Shown: positions 16,718 through 26,037 of the stretch, piece after piece
Numbering within the stretch: position 1 is the stretch's first letter
Layout of the letters: every line of letters begins with the position of its first letter
Origin: Pseudomonas atagonensis
GTDB taxonomy: Bacteria; Pseudomonadota; Gammaproteobacteria; Pseudomonadales; Pseudomonadaceae
Assembly: GCF_011369485.1 (NCBI RefSeq)
Contig: NZ_VXCA01000034.1
Location: 82,218 to 146,217 of the forward strand
Direction: 5' to 3'
DNA: 64,000 bases
Made by a program: the position numbers and the translations under genes
The notes under the pieces: model-generated
What the model saw: only the letters and a program-made list of their open reading frames with translations
Databases searched by the model: none
What the model was told of the DNA's origin: nothing

Positions 16718-17689
16718 TCAGAACCCTACATCCAGCACCACATTGTCCAGATACGTCCCCGCCGGCGGTGTGGTCTGGTCGGTATAAATCTTCGCGTTGT
16801 AATTGAAAATCTGGCTGCCAGTCCCTAGCCCGTTGCCCGGATTGACCTCGGCATCGCTACTCGCCCGACGCGCCGCACCCACACTGCCCCAGCGCGTGGT
16901 GCCGGCACTTTTGAAAATGTCATAGGCCAGATAGTTGCTGCCGGAAATCATTCGCCGCCGCCCGCCTGCACTCACGGCGTTTTGCCCGTCACTCAGGCCC
17001 ACGGTGTAGGCGCTACCCTTGGTGCAGGCCAGGTTGATCGTCTGCCCGGTCACCGGGGTAAAAGCGCTGATCACCGGCGCGCTGCCGAACGCGATGTTCG
17101 GCGCCGTGATTGTGCAATCGTTGGAGACGGTCAGATTCACCGTGAGCGTGGTAGTGCCGCTGTTGATGTCGCGACCCAGGCACACACTGCCCACACCAAT
17201 CCCCGAACAGTAATTCCAGTTCCAGAAGATGCTCAGGGTTTCGGTGTACACCCCCGCTGCGACGTTGCTGCCAATGGTCGTGCCTAAATAGAGCGGCACG
17301 GTTTTCGGCGTCGAACCGCCCAGCAGCCCCAACGCATCAATGATGCCGTTGCGGGCGAAGTCATAGGCCGTGCCGCGAGTCAGCGGATAACTGGTGCTGT
17401 TGTTGGCGTAGACCGTGTAACTGATGACATCGCCGGTCGGCCCAAGCAGCCCGCTCTGGGTCGAGGAGACGGTGCCCCAGAAGTGGTCATTGCTGGTGAG
17501 CAGCGACAGCAGCGACCCCGTGCAACTCAACCCGCCATTGAGCGTAGAGCTGGGTTGCGAGGTGGTGCGCACGGCAATCGAACTGATCGAACCGAACGCG
17601 GCCGGCGTCGTAGGCACCACCGAACACAAGGCCTGCGCCGCCCCCGGCAGCATCAACGTCAGCCACAGGCCCAGCCGCGCCGCGGTCAT
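16718..17689 (-). CDS. csuE: Csu-type pilus tip adhesin (two spore coat protein U domains), CsuE-like
   Basis: 323 residues with an N-terminal signal peptide (LGLWLTLMLPGAAQA) and two consecutive SCPU domains, the arrangement of the CsuE tip adhesin of archaic chaperone-usher pili. The first domain begins at LCSVVPTTPAAFGS. The second begins at NDCTITAPNIAFGSAP and ends with TYLDNVVLDVGF, the donor/terminal strand pattern. It is the last gene of the operon, and its ATG overlaps the usher stop by 4 bases. An in-frame start at 17833 would lie inside the usher gene and is rejected. Confidence 0.9.
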   Translation of the reverse strand: MTAARLGLWLTLMLPGAAQALCSVVPTTPAAFGSISSIAVRTTSQPSSTLNGGLSCTGSLLSLLTSNDHFWGTVSSTQSGLLGPTGDVISYTVYANNSTSYPLTRGTAYDFARNGIIDALGLLGGSTPKTVPLYLGTTIGSNVAAGVYTETLSIFWNWNYCSGIGVGSVCLGRDINSGTTTLTVNLTVSNDCTITAPNIAFGSAPVISAFTPVTGQTINLACTKGSAYTVGLSDGQNAVSAGGRRRMISGSNYLAYDIFKSAGTTRWGSVGAARRASSDAEVNPGNGLGTGSQIFNYNAKIYTDQTTPPAGTYLDNVVLDVGF

Positions 17690-20043
17690 TGGCACACCAG
17701 CGGGCCAATCAGCGGCACCTGATTCTGATTGATGTCGACGTCGAACTGCACTTTGCAGGTGTTGCCGTCCGCCAGCGTCACCTGCAGCGAATTCTGCACC
17801 TGCAGGTTTTCCAGATACACCAGGCCATCCCAACCCACCACGGTGCGCGCGCCGCTTTGCTCATGCAGCACGCCCGCGCCCAGCGGCAACTCCCGTTGCT
17901 GCGCATCAACCAGCACGATGCTCGCGGCAATCACCCGGTTCAGCGGGAATTCCAGCAGATAGCCGCTGCCACGCCGCACGGCGATGCGCTGCTCGACGTT
18001 CGGGCTGCGCACGTTGGCCGGCAGGTTCAGCGGGTCGATTTCGTATTTGCCGCGATAGTAAGCGCTGCTCCATGGCACCAGCAGGTGACCGTTTTTATCG
18101 GTCTGCCCCACTTGCTGGTTTTCGTAGCGCACCGGAATGTCGGCAAAACCATCGGTGCTCACCACCACAAAAGCGTCATCGATACGGTTGGCGGCGAACA
18201 CCTGTCGATCCATCCACACCAGCGAGCCACTGGCATCGGCCCAACGGGTTTCGGCGTCGGAGGTGCCATAAACCCCGGCCTGCAACTGCACCGATTGCAG
18301 GCGCCAGGTCACGTCGGCCTGACGGTAATCGGCGCCGTCACCCTTGGCGTAACCGAGGTTGAAACCGACCCCGCCCTCGGTCGGCACCGAACGACTGTAG
18401 TTGACGCGCTGCTGGGTTTGCCCGGTCTTGCTGCGTTCGCTGCTGATCGCCAGGCTGCCGCGCAGGTCGAACGGAATCACCAGTTGCGCCTGCACTGCCC
18501 AGTTGCTGTCGCCAATCTCGCGGTTGGCCGACAGGTAAAAACTGCTGTTGCGCCACAGTGGTTTGCTCCAGCTCAGGTTGAGCAGTCGCGTACGCGAGTC
18601 ATCCGCTGCGCGAACATCGAAGTAACCGGCGCCGAGGCTGCCCCAACGGTCGAGATTGAGGCTCAGAGTCGCCTGTTCGCTGCGCCGGCTGAGGCTGATG
18701 TAAGGGCTGTCGACCACGGTCAGGTCAGCGTATTGATCACGCCGCTGCAGGCGCTGGTACGAAAAGCTGAAACGCTGATTGCTGTACTGATAACCGAGGC
18801 TCAATTGTTCGCCACCGTCGCCGTCGAAACGGCTCTGGCTAATGGCACTGTTGAGCACACCGAAGTTGCCCAGCCGCAGGTTGCCGCCGAGGCCACCCAG
18901 GGTCAGCGAGTCGGAGGCTTCGGCATGGCTTTCCAGAGTGAAACTGTCGCTGACGCCATAACGCAGACTGCCGGAGGTCACACCGGTGCCGTAGCTGAAA
19001 TCCTTCAAGCCGTAGTCGCGACGCAATGTACCGGCAGCCACGGAAAAATCGCTCAAGCCCTTTTGCAGCAAACTGCTGGTGACGTAGAACGGCACCGTGG
19101 TCGACACCTGCCGGCCCAGCGCATCAGTGGTCACCACCACGGCTTCACCGGCGCCGTTGATGAAGGGAATATTGGTCAGCGTGTACGGCCCCGGTTGCAG
19201 ATCGGCGCTGCTGGATTTGTAGCCATTGATGAACAGATCCACCGAGGACGGCACCGCCGCTTCACCGGCAAATTGCGGCAGTGGATAGGTCACCAGATCC
19301 GGGCGTACGGCAAAGTCGCGGGAGAACTGCACGCCGCCCAGACGCACTGAACTGCTCCACGGCAAGGCCCCGCTGATCACATCGCCGGCCTCGTAAGTGA
19401 GCATTCGCTCGTCATCGGAATATCGCCACGTCGTGTCGTATCGCAGATATCCGTTGTCCACTGCACTCAGCGAATCACCGGACAAGGTGCGTCGGTACTG
19501 CCCGGTGTTGGACAGCGTGCCCCAGCTGTCGAACAGCCGCACCTCGTTCCACGCCGCCAGATAAGTGCCGGCATCGTCGGTGTCGTTGAGGTACAGGTCA
19601 TAGTTGAACAGCGCGCCGAAACTGCTCAGCGCCGGGGTGCGCGGGTACGCCTGGCGATTGCCGATGAACTGCTCCGGCAACCAGTCCGGCGGCACGTCCA
19701 GCAGCAGGCGCTGGCCGACGCTGTCGTACTCGCTGTGTAATCCGTTGAGGCTATCGAGTTCGACCTCGGCGCCGACATTTTCCGGGAGTTTCATGCCGGT
19801 TTCATGCAAAGCCGTGGTCGGCACAAACAGCCTTCCACCGCGCTGCGCCACCGCGATCACGCGCCCGGTATTCATCTGGTTGACCACCAGTTCCAGAAAC
19901 AACTGAGCATCACTCACGGCCTCCATGCCGCTGGGAGGCGGCGGCAGTTCCCCGGCCCCGGATGGATGAACGAACATCAGGCAACACGCGCCGGTCATCA
20001 ACCACAACGGACGCTGGAAACGGCGAGCCCATCCCGGACTCAT
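17686..20043 (-). CDS. csuD: Csu-type outer-membrane usher, CsuD-like
   Basis: 785-residue usher of the archaic fimbrial family. After a signal peptide (ending ...VHPSGAG) comes an N-terminal chaperone-docking domain, then a 24-strand beta-barrel with the FINGYKSSSADLQPGPYTLTNIPFINGAGEAVVV segment at the plug domain. C-terminal domains end in FDVDINQNQVPLIGPLVCQ. It threads chaperone-bound subunits through the outer membrane. A perfect aaggagg site lies about 30 bases before the ATG, unusually far; no closer in-frame start exists. The 112-base gap to the chaperone gene is the only long gap inside the operon and could hold a processing or internal promoter site. Confidence 0.92.
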   Translation of the reverse strand: MSPGWARRFQRPLWLMTGACCLMFVHPSGAGELPPPPSGMEAVSDAQLFLELVVNQMNTGRVIAVAQRGGRLFVPTTALHETGMKLPENVGAEVELDSLNGLHSEYDSVGQRLLLDVPPDWLPEQFIGNRQAYPRTPALSSFGALFNYDLYLNDTDDAGTYLAAWNEVRLFDSWGTLSNTGQYRRTLSGDSLSAVDNGYLRYDTTWRYSDDERMLTYEAGDVISGALPWSSSVRLGGVQFSRDFAVRPDLVTYPLPQFAGEAAVPSSVDLFINGYKSSSADLQPGPYTLTNIPFINGAGEAVVVTTDALGRQVSTTVPFYVTSSLLQKGLSDFSVAAGTLRRDYGLKDFSYGTGVTSGSLRYGVSDSFTLESHAEASDSLTLGGLGGNLRLGNFGVLNSAISQSRFDGDGGEQLSLGYQYSNQRFSFSYQRLQRRDQYADLTVVDSPYISLSRRSEQATLSLNLDRWGSLGAGYFDVRAADDSRTRLLNLSWSKPLWRNSSFYLSANREIGDSNWAVQAQLVIPFDLRGSLAISSERSKTGQTQQRVNYSRSVPTEGGVGFNLGYAKGDGADYRQADVTWRLQSVQLQAGVYGTSDAETRWADASGSLVWMDRQVFAANRIDDAFVVVSTDGFADIPVRYENQQVGQTDKNGHLLVPWSSAYYRGKYEIDPLNLPANVRSPNVEQRIAVRRGSGYLLEFPLNRVIAASIVLVDAQQRELPLGAGVLHEQSGARTVVGWDGLVYLENLQVQNSLQVTLADGNTCKVQFDVDINQNQVPLIGPLVCQ

Positions 20044-20155
20044 ACGCGTACTAGGTCCGTCACTGGACTGGATCCTCCTTGCGTCACACCCGAGTATTTC
20101 CGGCGCAACCCCTCACCACAGAAACCCTACCGCCACAAAAGCCTGCCGACCTCCG

Positions 20156-20944
20156 CTACCGGGCCGGGGTGATGCTCTGCACTTGCGGCGCGCCATTGAC
20201 CCGCACCTGCAGCGCCGAATCCCCCGCCAGGCCACTTGGTGCCGGCCAACGCATCACCGCACCCGGCAGCACATAACCGAGCAAGCCCTCTGCCAGCGGC
20301 TTGTTTTGCCCGGCCTGTTTGATCGTCACGTCGGTCAACCGCGCATGCACCGCACCCTGGTTACGCACTTCGACGTAAGGCTTGCCGTCCACCGCCACCG
20401 TGCGCCAGCTCAATTGCGGCAGGCCCACGCCTTTGGGGTCGCGCGGGCGGGTGCTGTCTTCCTTGCTCCACAGCCCGGCGCCGTAGGCGAACAGCGGCAC
20501 TGAATAACGCATCTGAAAACGAATCGCCGCGGCAGTCTTGCCAGCCTCGGTGGAGGGCGGTTGCGCCGCAGGAATTTCATCGATGATGATCCGGTAGGCC
20601 AGCTCCTGGCCCGGTGGCACTTCTTTGGTCCGGGTCAGACGCACCAGTTGTTTCTGCCCCGGTTCGATCTTCGCCACCGGCGGGCTGCCGATGACATCGC
20701 GCTGATTCTGGTATTGCTCTTCGAATCCGCTCTGGCTCCAGCCGAATACGCGGATCTGCAGATTGGCGGTTTCACTGCCGCGGTTTTCCAGCCACAGTGC
20801 ACTGGCCTGCTGATCGGCTTCCAGCACCGGGTCAATCGGCCAGATCAGTACCGAACTGGCGGCCTGCGCGTGATTCGCTCCGAACAGGAGCAGTGCCGCC
20901 AGTGCGCAATTCCCCAACGAACGCCGTGACATGAAACACCCCAT
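20156..20944 (-). CDS. csuC: Periplasmic fimbrial chaperone, CsuC-like
   Basis: 262 residues. A signal peptide (ALAALLLFGANHAQA) precedes the two-Ig-domain PapD-like fold. The family marks are ASSVLIWPIDPVLEADQQASALWLENRGSE at the G1/A1 region, RLTRTKEVPPGQELAYRIIIDEIP with the conserved arginine and the alternating strand, and QMRYSVPLFAYG. It caps pilus subunits by donor-strand complementation until the usher takes them. The start at 20944 (MGCFMSRR) has aaggag 7 bases upstream; earlier in-frame starts run into the preceding subunit gene. Confidence 0.92.
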   Translation of the reverse strand: MGCFMSRRSLGNCALAALLLFGANHAQAASSVLIWPIDPVLEADQQASALWLENRGSETANLQIRVFGWSQSGFEEQYQNQRDVIGSPPVAKIEPGQKQLVRLTRTKEVPPGQELAYRIIIDEIPAAQPPSTEAGKTAAAIRFQMRYSVPLFAYGAGLWSKEDSTRPRDPKGVGLPQLSWRTVAVDGKPYVEVRNQGAVHARLTDVTIKQAGQNKPLAEGLLGYVLPGAVMRWPAPSGLAGDSALQVRVNGAPQVQSITPAR

Positions 20945-20978
20945 ACACCTGCTCCTTGTCGGCCATCCAGAGTTTGTC

Positions 20979-21479
20979 TCACCACGACAGTTGCACCTGC
21001 AACACGTCGCTGTACGTCCCCCCGGGCTGATTGCCCGGCAATTGCACCTGCCCGTAAATCGGCAGGCTGATGTTGTTTGCGTCGCTGTAAGCCACCGCCA
21101 CACTCTGACCGATGCCCAGACTCTGGCTGTACGCCGCGTCACGAAACAGCGCATACGCCACGCGCGCACTGCCGCTGCTGATCTGCATGTGCCGGCCGCT
21201 GCTGTTGTACTGCCCGCCATCGACGCTCATGTTCAACGTCACCCCCGGCGTGCATTGCAACTGCACGCCACCGGTCAACGCGACCTGCACGGTGCCGGTG
21301 GCCAGTGCTGAACGTGAGCCGAAGTTCAGCCCGCCATAGTTCGATACTCCGCCCACCACCAGACAGCCTGCCGTGACCGTGGCGCTGACCTGAAAATTCT
21401 GGCTGGTCGCCGCCGTCAGCGGCAGCGGCGCACTGCCCGCACAGAGCAGGAGTAACGCGGCGCAGACTTGACGGCGCAT
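20979..21479 (-). CDS. Csu pilus subunit (spore coat protein U domain), fourth in operon
   Basis: 166-residue secreted SCPU-domain protein with a signal peptide (MRRQVCAALLLLCAGSAPLPLTA cleaved near TSQ). The domain shows the usual pair of cysteines (AGCLVVGG... LQCTPGVTL), the NFGS motif, the SARVAYALFRDAAYSQSLG segment and the terminal TYSDVLQVQLSW. Such subunits polymerise by donor-strand exchange. It lies 4 bases after the preceding subunit gene. Whether it is CsuA or CsuB by function cannot be decided by eye. Confidence 0.88.
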   Translation of the reverse strand: MRRQVCAALLLLCAGSAPLPLTAATSQNFQVSATVTAGCLVVGGVSNYGGLNFGSRSALATGTVQVALTGGVQLQCTPGVTLNMSVDGGQYNSSGRHMQISSGSARVAYALFRDAAYSQSLGIGQSVAVAYSDANNISLPIYGQVQLPGNQPGGTYSDVLQVQLSW

Positions 21480-21483
21480 GGCA

Positions 21484-22020
21484 TCAGAACGTCAGTTCAA
21501 CAGCGATGGTGTCGGTGTAAGTCCCCGCCGGCAGACCGGCCTTGCCCACCGCCTGACCGTAGATGTTCACCGTCTGCGCGACGCCCGTGCTGGCGGCCAG
21601 ATTGATCGTGCCGTCAATCGCCAACAGCTGCGAATGCCCGGCGTCGGTGTACAGGTCGTAAGGCACATAGTTGGCGACGCCGTCGTACAGCGCGCGAGTA
21701 CCGCCCGGCGATTTGCCGTCGTTGGCGCCGGCGCGCACTTTCACCGTTGGCGTGGTGCCGCTGGAACAGAGAATCGACAGCGCCCCGCCACCACCGCCCA
21801 ACACTTGCCCGGTGGCCGTGGTGAACAGGCTGTTGGCGGTGCCGAAGTTCAATGCACCGAAATTCAGCCCGCTCGATCCGCCGGCGCCGTTGACCTGGCA
21901 ACTGCTGATCAGCGTCAGGCTCGAGGTGATCTGGCCAGTGACCGTGGTGGCAGCATGGGCGCTGCCCGCCAGCGTCAGGCCGAGCAATGACAAACCTATC
22001 CTTGATGCAAACGTACGCAT
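21484..22020 (-). CDS. Csu pilus subunit (spore coat protein U domain), third in operon
   Basis: 178 residues with a signal peptide (GLSLLGLTLAGSAHA). One SCPU domain: SSCQVNGAGGSSGLNFGALNFG, SILCSSGTTPTVKVRAG, YVPYDLYTDAGHSQLL, ending TYTDTIAVELTF. This and its neighbours are the closest in character to the main shaft subunit CsuA/B, which usually carries a glycine-rich loop such as GGGGG here. It is separated from the next gene by only a few bases. Confidence 0.88.
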   Translation of the reverse strand: MRTFASRIGLSLLGLTLAGSAHAATTVTGQITSSLTLISSCQVNGAGGSSGLNFGALNFGTANSLFTTATGQVLGGGGGALSILCSSGTTPTVKVRAGANDGKSPGGTRALYDGVANYVPYDLYTDAGHSQLLAIDGTINLAASTGVAQTVNIYGQAVGKAGLPAGTYTDTIAVELTF

Positions 22021-22040
22021 GGTGTCCGTCCTCTACGGGG

Positions 22041-22574
22041 TTACCAGTCGAGCGTCACCGTCAGGGTGTCGGTATAGACACCCGCCGGAACCGCGCGGGT
22101 ATTCGCCACCACCGAGCCAAACACCGGAATGGGTATCTGCGCACCGCTGGTGACAGCGAAATTGTGTTGTTGACCGATGCTGTAGCTCTGCGCGCCGGAG
22201 GCGTCGAGGAACAGTTGATAGGGAATGGTCTGACGGCCGTTGCTCAGGCGCCGGGTGTTGCCGTCGCCATGGGCACCACCATCGATGGTGACGGTGAAGC
22301 CGGTGACGGAAGGGTTGCAGGCTACGTTGAGTTTGCCGCTGCTGTCGCCGTCGAGGCTGGCTTTGATCGGCGCGTTCCAGGTCGGCCCCTGCAGGCCGAA
22401 ATCGAGTTTGCCCAGGTCGCTGACCGGGCTGGCGGGATCGGAGGTATTGCTCACTTCGCAGCCGGCAATCAGGATCAGCCGCGCATGAATCTGCCCGCTG
22501 ACCGCCGCTTGCGCATCGTCCGCCAGTAACGCCAGCGTACCTGCCGCCATGACCATCCAGTGCTTGCCTGCCAT
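22041..22574 (-). CDS. Csu pilus subunit (spore coat protein U domain), second in operon
   Basis: 177 residues from the ATG at 22574 (MAGKHWMVMAAGTLALLADDAQA signal peptide). The SCPU domain contains ILIAGCEVSN, LDFGLQGPTW, NVACNPSVTGFTVTIDGG, TIPYQLFLDASGAQSYS and the terminal VYTDTLTVTLDW. An earlier ATG at 22619 gives a polar extension and is less consistent with export, although the aaggag site lies between the two starts at a long distance from 22574; the exact start is uncertain. Confidence 0.85.
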   Translation of the reverse strand: MAGKHWMVMAAGTLALLADDAQAAVSGQIHARLILIAGCEVSNTSDPASPVSDLGKLDFGLQGPTWNAPIKASLDGDSSGKLNVACNPSVTGFTVTIDGGAHGDGNTRRLSNGRQTIPYQLFLDASGAQSYSIGQQHNFAVTSGAQIPIPVFGSVVANTRAVPAGVYTDTLTVTLDW

Positions 22575-22674
22575 TGCGCCCGTCCCTACTCCTTCAGTGA
22601 CTCCATCCATCGCGCTCATCAATGAACGCTGCTTTGCTACACACCGCGACTGCTCAACTGCCTGAACCCTCCGA

Positions 22675-23196
22675 TCACCAGGTCACCGTGACCTTGACCA
22701 GATCGGAATAACGCCCGGCCTGTGGCACTTGCGCCAACGGTTCGATCCGCGCATACAGTGGCAAATCCACCGTACCGGTGTCCGGTACGCGCCCGCTGAC
22801 CGGCACGTTCACCACCAGTGGCAGCCGTCGCGCGGCGTCCTGGTAGAGGCGATACGGAATCGGTTGGCTGCCCGCTGTCCCGGCCATGTAGCGAACTTCA
22901 CCGACCCCGCCGTGCAGGCCGCCATCGACGCGCATCTGATACGGCGTATCCGGGTTGCACTCCAGCCGTGGCAAACGTTGATTAAGCAACGCTGCGCCCA
23001 ATGGCCCGGCCGGGTCGTCGAGTCGTGCCGTACTGCCGAAATCGAGTACGCCCAGTTGTTCGATCCCGGCCTCACGCGGTTGACCGATCAACTGGCAGCC
23101 GCGCTGCACATCGACGCGTACTTCGACCTGAAGATCCGCCGCGTAGGCAGGCGCAACCAGCACACCCAGCAGGCCCGTAACCACCCATCCATTCAC
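22675..23196 (-). CDS. Csu pilus subunit (spore coat protein U domain), first in operon
   Basis: 173 residues. The signal peptide is VVTGLLGVLVAPAYA. The SCPU domain contains DVQRGCQLIGQ, GVLDFGSTARLDD, LECNPDTPYQMRVDGG, PIPYRLYQDAARRLPL and the terminal RYSDLVKVTVTW. It is the promoter-proximal gene of the seven-gene pilus operon. An aaggaat site lies 10 bases from the ATG. The operon promoter must lie in the 265 bases shared with the divergent ZapE-like gene. Confidence 0.88.
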   Translation of the reverse strand: MNGWVVTGLLGVLVAPAYAADLQVEVRVDVQRGCQLIGQPREAGIEQLGVLDFGSTARLDDPAGPLGAALLNQRLPRLECNPDTPYQMRVDGGLHGGVGEVRYMAGTAGSQPIPYRLYQDAARRLPLVVNVPVSGRVPDTGTVDLPLYARIEPLAQVPQAGRYSDLVKVTVTW

Positions 23197-23461
23197 TGCC
23201 CGATTCCTTGTCAGTGATCGCTTGCGCTGTCGTTACTGAGCTTGAGGTTAGCAACGGACGACGAATCCGCCAGTCGATTGGATCCATGGATCTGCCGGGA
23301 TATGTTTCGAAAGGTTGGCAACGCGCGGAAATATGTCGCTGAAAATGGCTGCAAACAGCACACGAATCCGTTCACTGATCGCCCACCGTTGCCGTCGCGC
23401 GGTGGAAGACCGGCCGCGCGTCTGGTTACACTGTGTCGCCGCGCTCCCGGGCGCTGGTCAG

Positions 23462-24613
23462 ATGAATCCGGAGACTCCCTCGGTGCCCGACCGCCCACCA
23501 CAAAGATCGCGCCTGAGCCAGCGCTGGCCGGCGTTGCGCCGCCTGTTCGGCAAAGGCCTGCCGGCGAGTGCCGGGCACGATGCCAGCGCGCAAGCGGTTC
23601 GCGATTATTTCCGCCACAAGGCCAGTAGTCAGGGTTACACCCTCAGCCATAGCCAGCAGCGGGTCATCGACTGCATGGCGCAACAGGCCAGTCTGCTGCT
23701 CGGTGCCTCGGCGGAAACCCCGCCGAGCCTGTACCTGTACGGTGCCGTCGGGCGCGGCAAGAGCTGGTTGCTGGATGGTTTTTTTCAGGCGCTGCCGATC
23801 ACGCAAAAGCGGCGCCTGCATTTCCATGAGTTTTTCGCGCAATTGCATCAAGGCATGTTCAGCCATCGCGAACAGGACGACGCCCTTGCCGTCACGCTCG
23901 ATGAACTGCTGCAGGAATGCCGGGTTCTGTGTTTCGACGAATTTCATGTGCATGACATCGGTGACGCGATGCTCATCACCCGTTTGTTCAAGGCGCTGTT
24001 CAAGCGCGGCATTCTACTGCTGGTGACGTCCAACTATGCGCCTGAAGGGTTGCTGCCCAACCCGCTCTATCACGCCCGGTTCAAACCAGTGATCGAACTG
24101 ATCAACGCCTGCATGCAGGTCATGGAAGTGGGTGGCCCACACGATTTTCGAAGCCATGCGCGCAACCATGCCCATCAGCTGTTTACCCAGGGCCATTACG
24201 TGTGGCCCGCCACACCGGCCCAGCGCCAGACTCTGAACCTGCCGCCACAAGATGCGCCGCCGCTGTCACTGCCGGTCGGCACCCGGCGCTTTCAGGTGCG
24301 CCTGTGCGAGGGGCGTCGCGTGGCGTTCAGCTTCAACGACCTGTGTGAACAGCCGACGGCAGTCATGGATTATCTGGAGCTGTGTCGGCGCTTCGACCAG
24401 TGGATCATCGACGACCTGCCGCTGCTGGCCGACTGTTCGATGGCCGCGCAACAGCGCTTCATCAACCTGATCGACGTGCTTTACGACCAAGACAAGCACC
24501 TGACGTTGCTCGGGCATCTGCCCTTGCGCGAGAGCCTGGCGGGTCAGGTGATCGACCTGGCCCGCACGCGCAGCCGCCTGGGGCAGTTGCAGGAAGTCCA
24601 TCACCCTGCCTGA
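23462..24613 (+). CDS. zapE: AFG1/ZapE-family ATPase
   Basis: 383-residue P-loop ATPase of the AFG1/ZapE family. Walker A is GAVGRGKS (94-101) and Walker B VLCFDEFHVHD, followed by the sensor MLITRLFKALFKRGILLLVTSNYAPEGLLPNPLYHARFKPVIELI. ZapE works at the division site in E. coli and mitochondrial AFG1 in membrane-protein turnover. I started at ATG 23462; upstream in-frame codons give a residue stretch without similarity. Pseudomonads normally have a zapE in the rplM-rpsI region, so this may be a second, divergent copy. It is divergent from the pilus operon, but nothing shows a functional link. Confidence 0.85.
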   Translation: MNPETPSVPDRPPQRSRLSQRWPALRRLFGKGLPASAGHDASAQAVRDYFRHKASSQGYTLSHSQQRVIDCMAQQASLLLGASAETPPSLYLYGAVGRGKSWLLDGFFQALPITQKRRLHFHEFFAQLHQGMFSHREQDDALAVTLDELLQECRVLCFDEFHVHDIGDAMLITRLFKALFKRGILLLVTSNYAPEGLLPNPLYHARFKPVIELINACMQVMEVGGPHDFRSHARNHAHQLFTQGHYVWPATPAQRQTLNLPPQDAPPLSLPVGTRRFQVRLCEGRRVAFSFNDLCEQPTAVMDYLELCRRFDQWIIDDLPLLADCSMAAQQRFINLIDVLYDQDKHLTLLGHLPLRESLAGQVIDLARTRSRLGQLQEVHHPA

Positions 24614-24713
24614 TCATCGCTGCCACCATGCTTGAGTTCGGGACAGCCTCTCTTCACAACTTTGCCGTTATCATGTCGCCCATTCCCAGCGACTCTCTAT
24701 TGCGAAGACCTTC

Positions 24714-26027
24714 ATGCATACCCTTGCTCAATTGCGCGCCGGCGAGTTGTCGGGCATTACGCGGCTGGACCTGTCTTGCGGGCTGACCGAGTTTCCAGCG
24801 GAAATTTTCGATCTGGCCAACACCCTCGAAATACTCAACCTCAGCGGCAATGCCCTGAGCAGCCTGCCGGACGACCTGCATCGCCTGACCCGTTTGCGCG
24901 TGCTGTTCTGCTCCGACAACCGCTTCAGCCAATTGCCGGCCTGCCTCGGCCAATGCGCGGCGCTGACGATGATCGGCTTCAGGGCCAACCGTATTGTCGA
25001 CGTGCCGGCGGCTGCCCTGCCGCCGCTGCTGCGCTGGCTGATCCTGACGGACAATTGCATCGAAACCCTGCCTCCGGAACTCGGCGAGCGGCCGAATCTG
25101 CAAAAACTCATGCTGGCCGGCAATTGCCTGAAAGCGCTGCCGCCCTCCCTCAGCCAATGCCATCGTCTGGAGTTACTGCGCATCGCCGCCAACCGCTTCG
25201 ACGCGCTGCCGCAGTGGCTGCTGACCCTGCCGAGCCTGACGTGGCTGGCCTACGCCGGCAATCCGCTGGAAACCGAGGCCGATCACGCCGCCCTGGAAGC
25301 CACGCCGCTGATCGAATGGTCGTCGCTGCGTCTTGAGCAGCGACTCGGCGAAGGCGCTTCCGGAGTGATTTCCCGGGCTGGCTGGCGACGTGCCGATGGT
25401 TCGGAGCAACCGGTCGCGGTCAAACTGTACAAGGGTGAAATGACCAGCGACGGCTCGCCGCTGCACGAGATGAATGCGTGCATCACCGCCGGTATGCACC
25501 CGAACCTGATCCGCGTTGAAGGTCGCATTCACGGCCATCCCTACGGGCAGCAGGGGCTGGTGATGCAATTGATTGATCCGAGTTATCGCAATCTGGCCGG
25601 GCTGCCAAGCCTGGACTCGTGCTCACGGGATGTTTACGCAGAGGAATGCCGTTTTAGCGCCGAAGTGGCGCTGAAGATCGCCCAAGGCATCGCCTCGGCG
25701 GCAGAACACCTGCATCAGCAAGGCATCACCCACGGCGATCTCTACGGGCACAATATTCTGCTGAACGATCAAGGCGAGTGCCTGCTCGGAGACTTTGGCG
25801 GCGCCTCGTTTCACGCCACGACGGACAGCCTGGAAACCCAAGCGCTGCAACGCATCGAGGTGCGGGCGTTCGGGATTTTGCTGGGGGAATTGCTGGCGCG
25901 AATCGACTTGGGGTTGAGCGACGCGCAGCGTGATGCACTGGAAGATCTGGAACGCCGCTGCTGTCAGCCTGATGTGCTGACGCGGCCGGGGTTCGCTGAG
26001 GTCGTAAAGCAATTGCGAACCATGTAA
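24714..26027 (+). CDS. Leucine-rich-repeat protein kinase fusion
   Basis: 437 residues. Residues ~1-200 hold about eight leucine-rich repeats with the spacing LxxLxLxxNxLxxLP (e.g. LEILNLSGNALSSLPDDL). Residues ~210-437 are a protein-kinase fold: glycine loop LGEGASGVISRA, Lys237 in VAVKLYKGE, catalytic loop HGDLYGHN (340-347, HGD for HRD), and DFG at 360-362. The lobe after DFG is short, without a clear APE motif. The organisation is that of eukaryotic-like LRR kinases. No signal peptide or TM segment is seen, so it is cytoplasmic; no partner phosphatase is nearby. The substrate is unknown. Confidence 0.88.
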   Translation: MHTLAQLRAGELSGITRLDLSCGLTEFPAEIFDLANTLEILNLSGNALSSLPDDLHRLTRLRVLFCSDNRFSQLPACLGQCAALTMIGFRANRIVDVPAAALPPLLRWLILTDNCIETLPPELGERPNLQKLMLAGNCLKALPPSLSQCHRLELLRIAANRFDALPQWLLTLPSLTWLAYAGNPLETEADHAALEATPLIEWSSLRLEQRLGEGASGVISRAGWRRADGSEQPVAVKLYKGEMTSDGSPLHEMNACITAGMHPNLIRVEGRIHGHPYGQQGLVMQLIDPSYRNLAGLPSLDSCSRDVYAEECRFSAEVALKIAQGIASAAEHLHQQGITHGDLYGHNILLNDQGECLLGDFGGASFHATTDSLETQALQRIEVRAFGILLGELLARIDLGLSDAQRDALEDLERRCCQPDVLTRPGFAEVVKQLRTM

Positions 26028-26037
26028 CTCATACAAA

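Noticed and set aside
17689..19350. Plus-strand 553-codon frame opposite the usher
   Set aside because: The usher on the minus strand has all signature parts.
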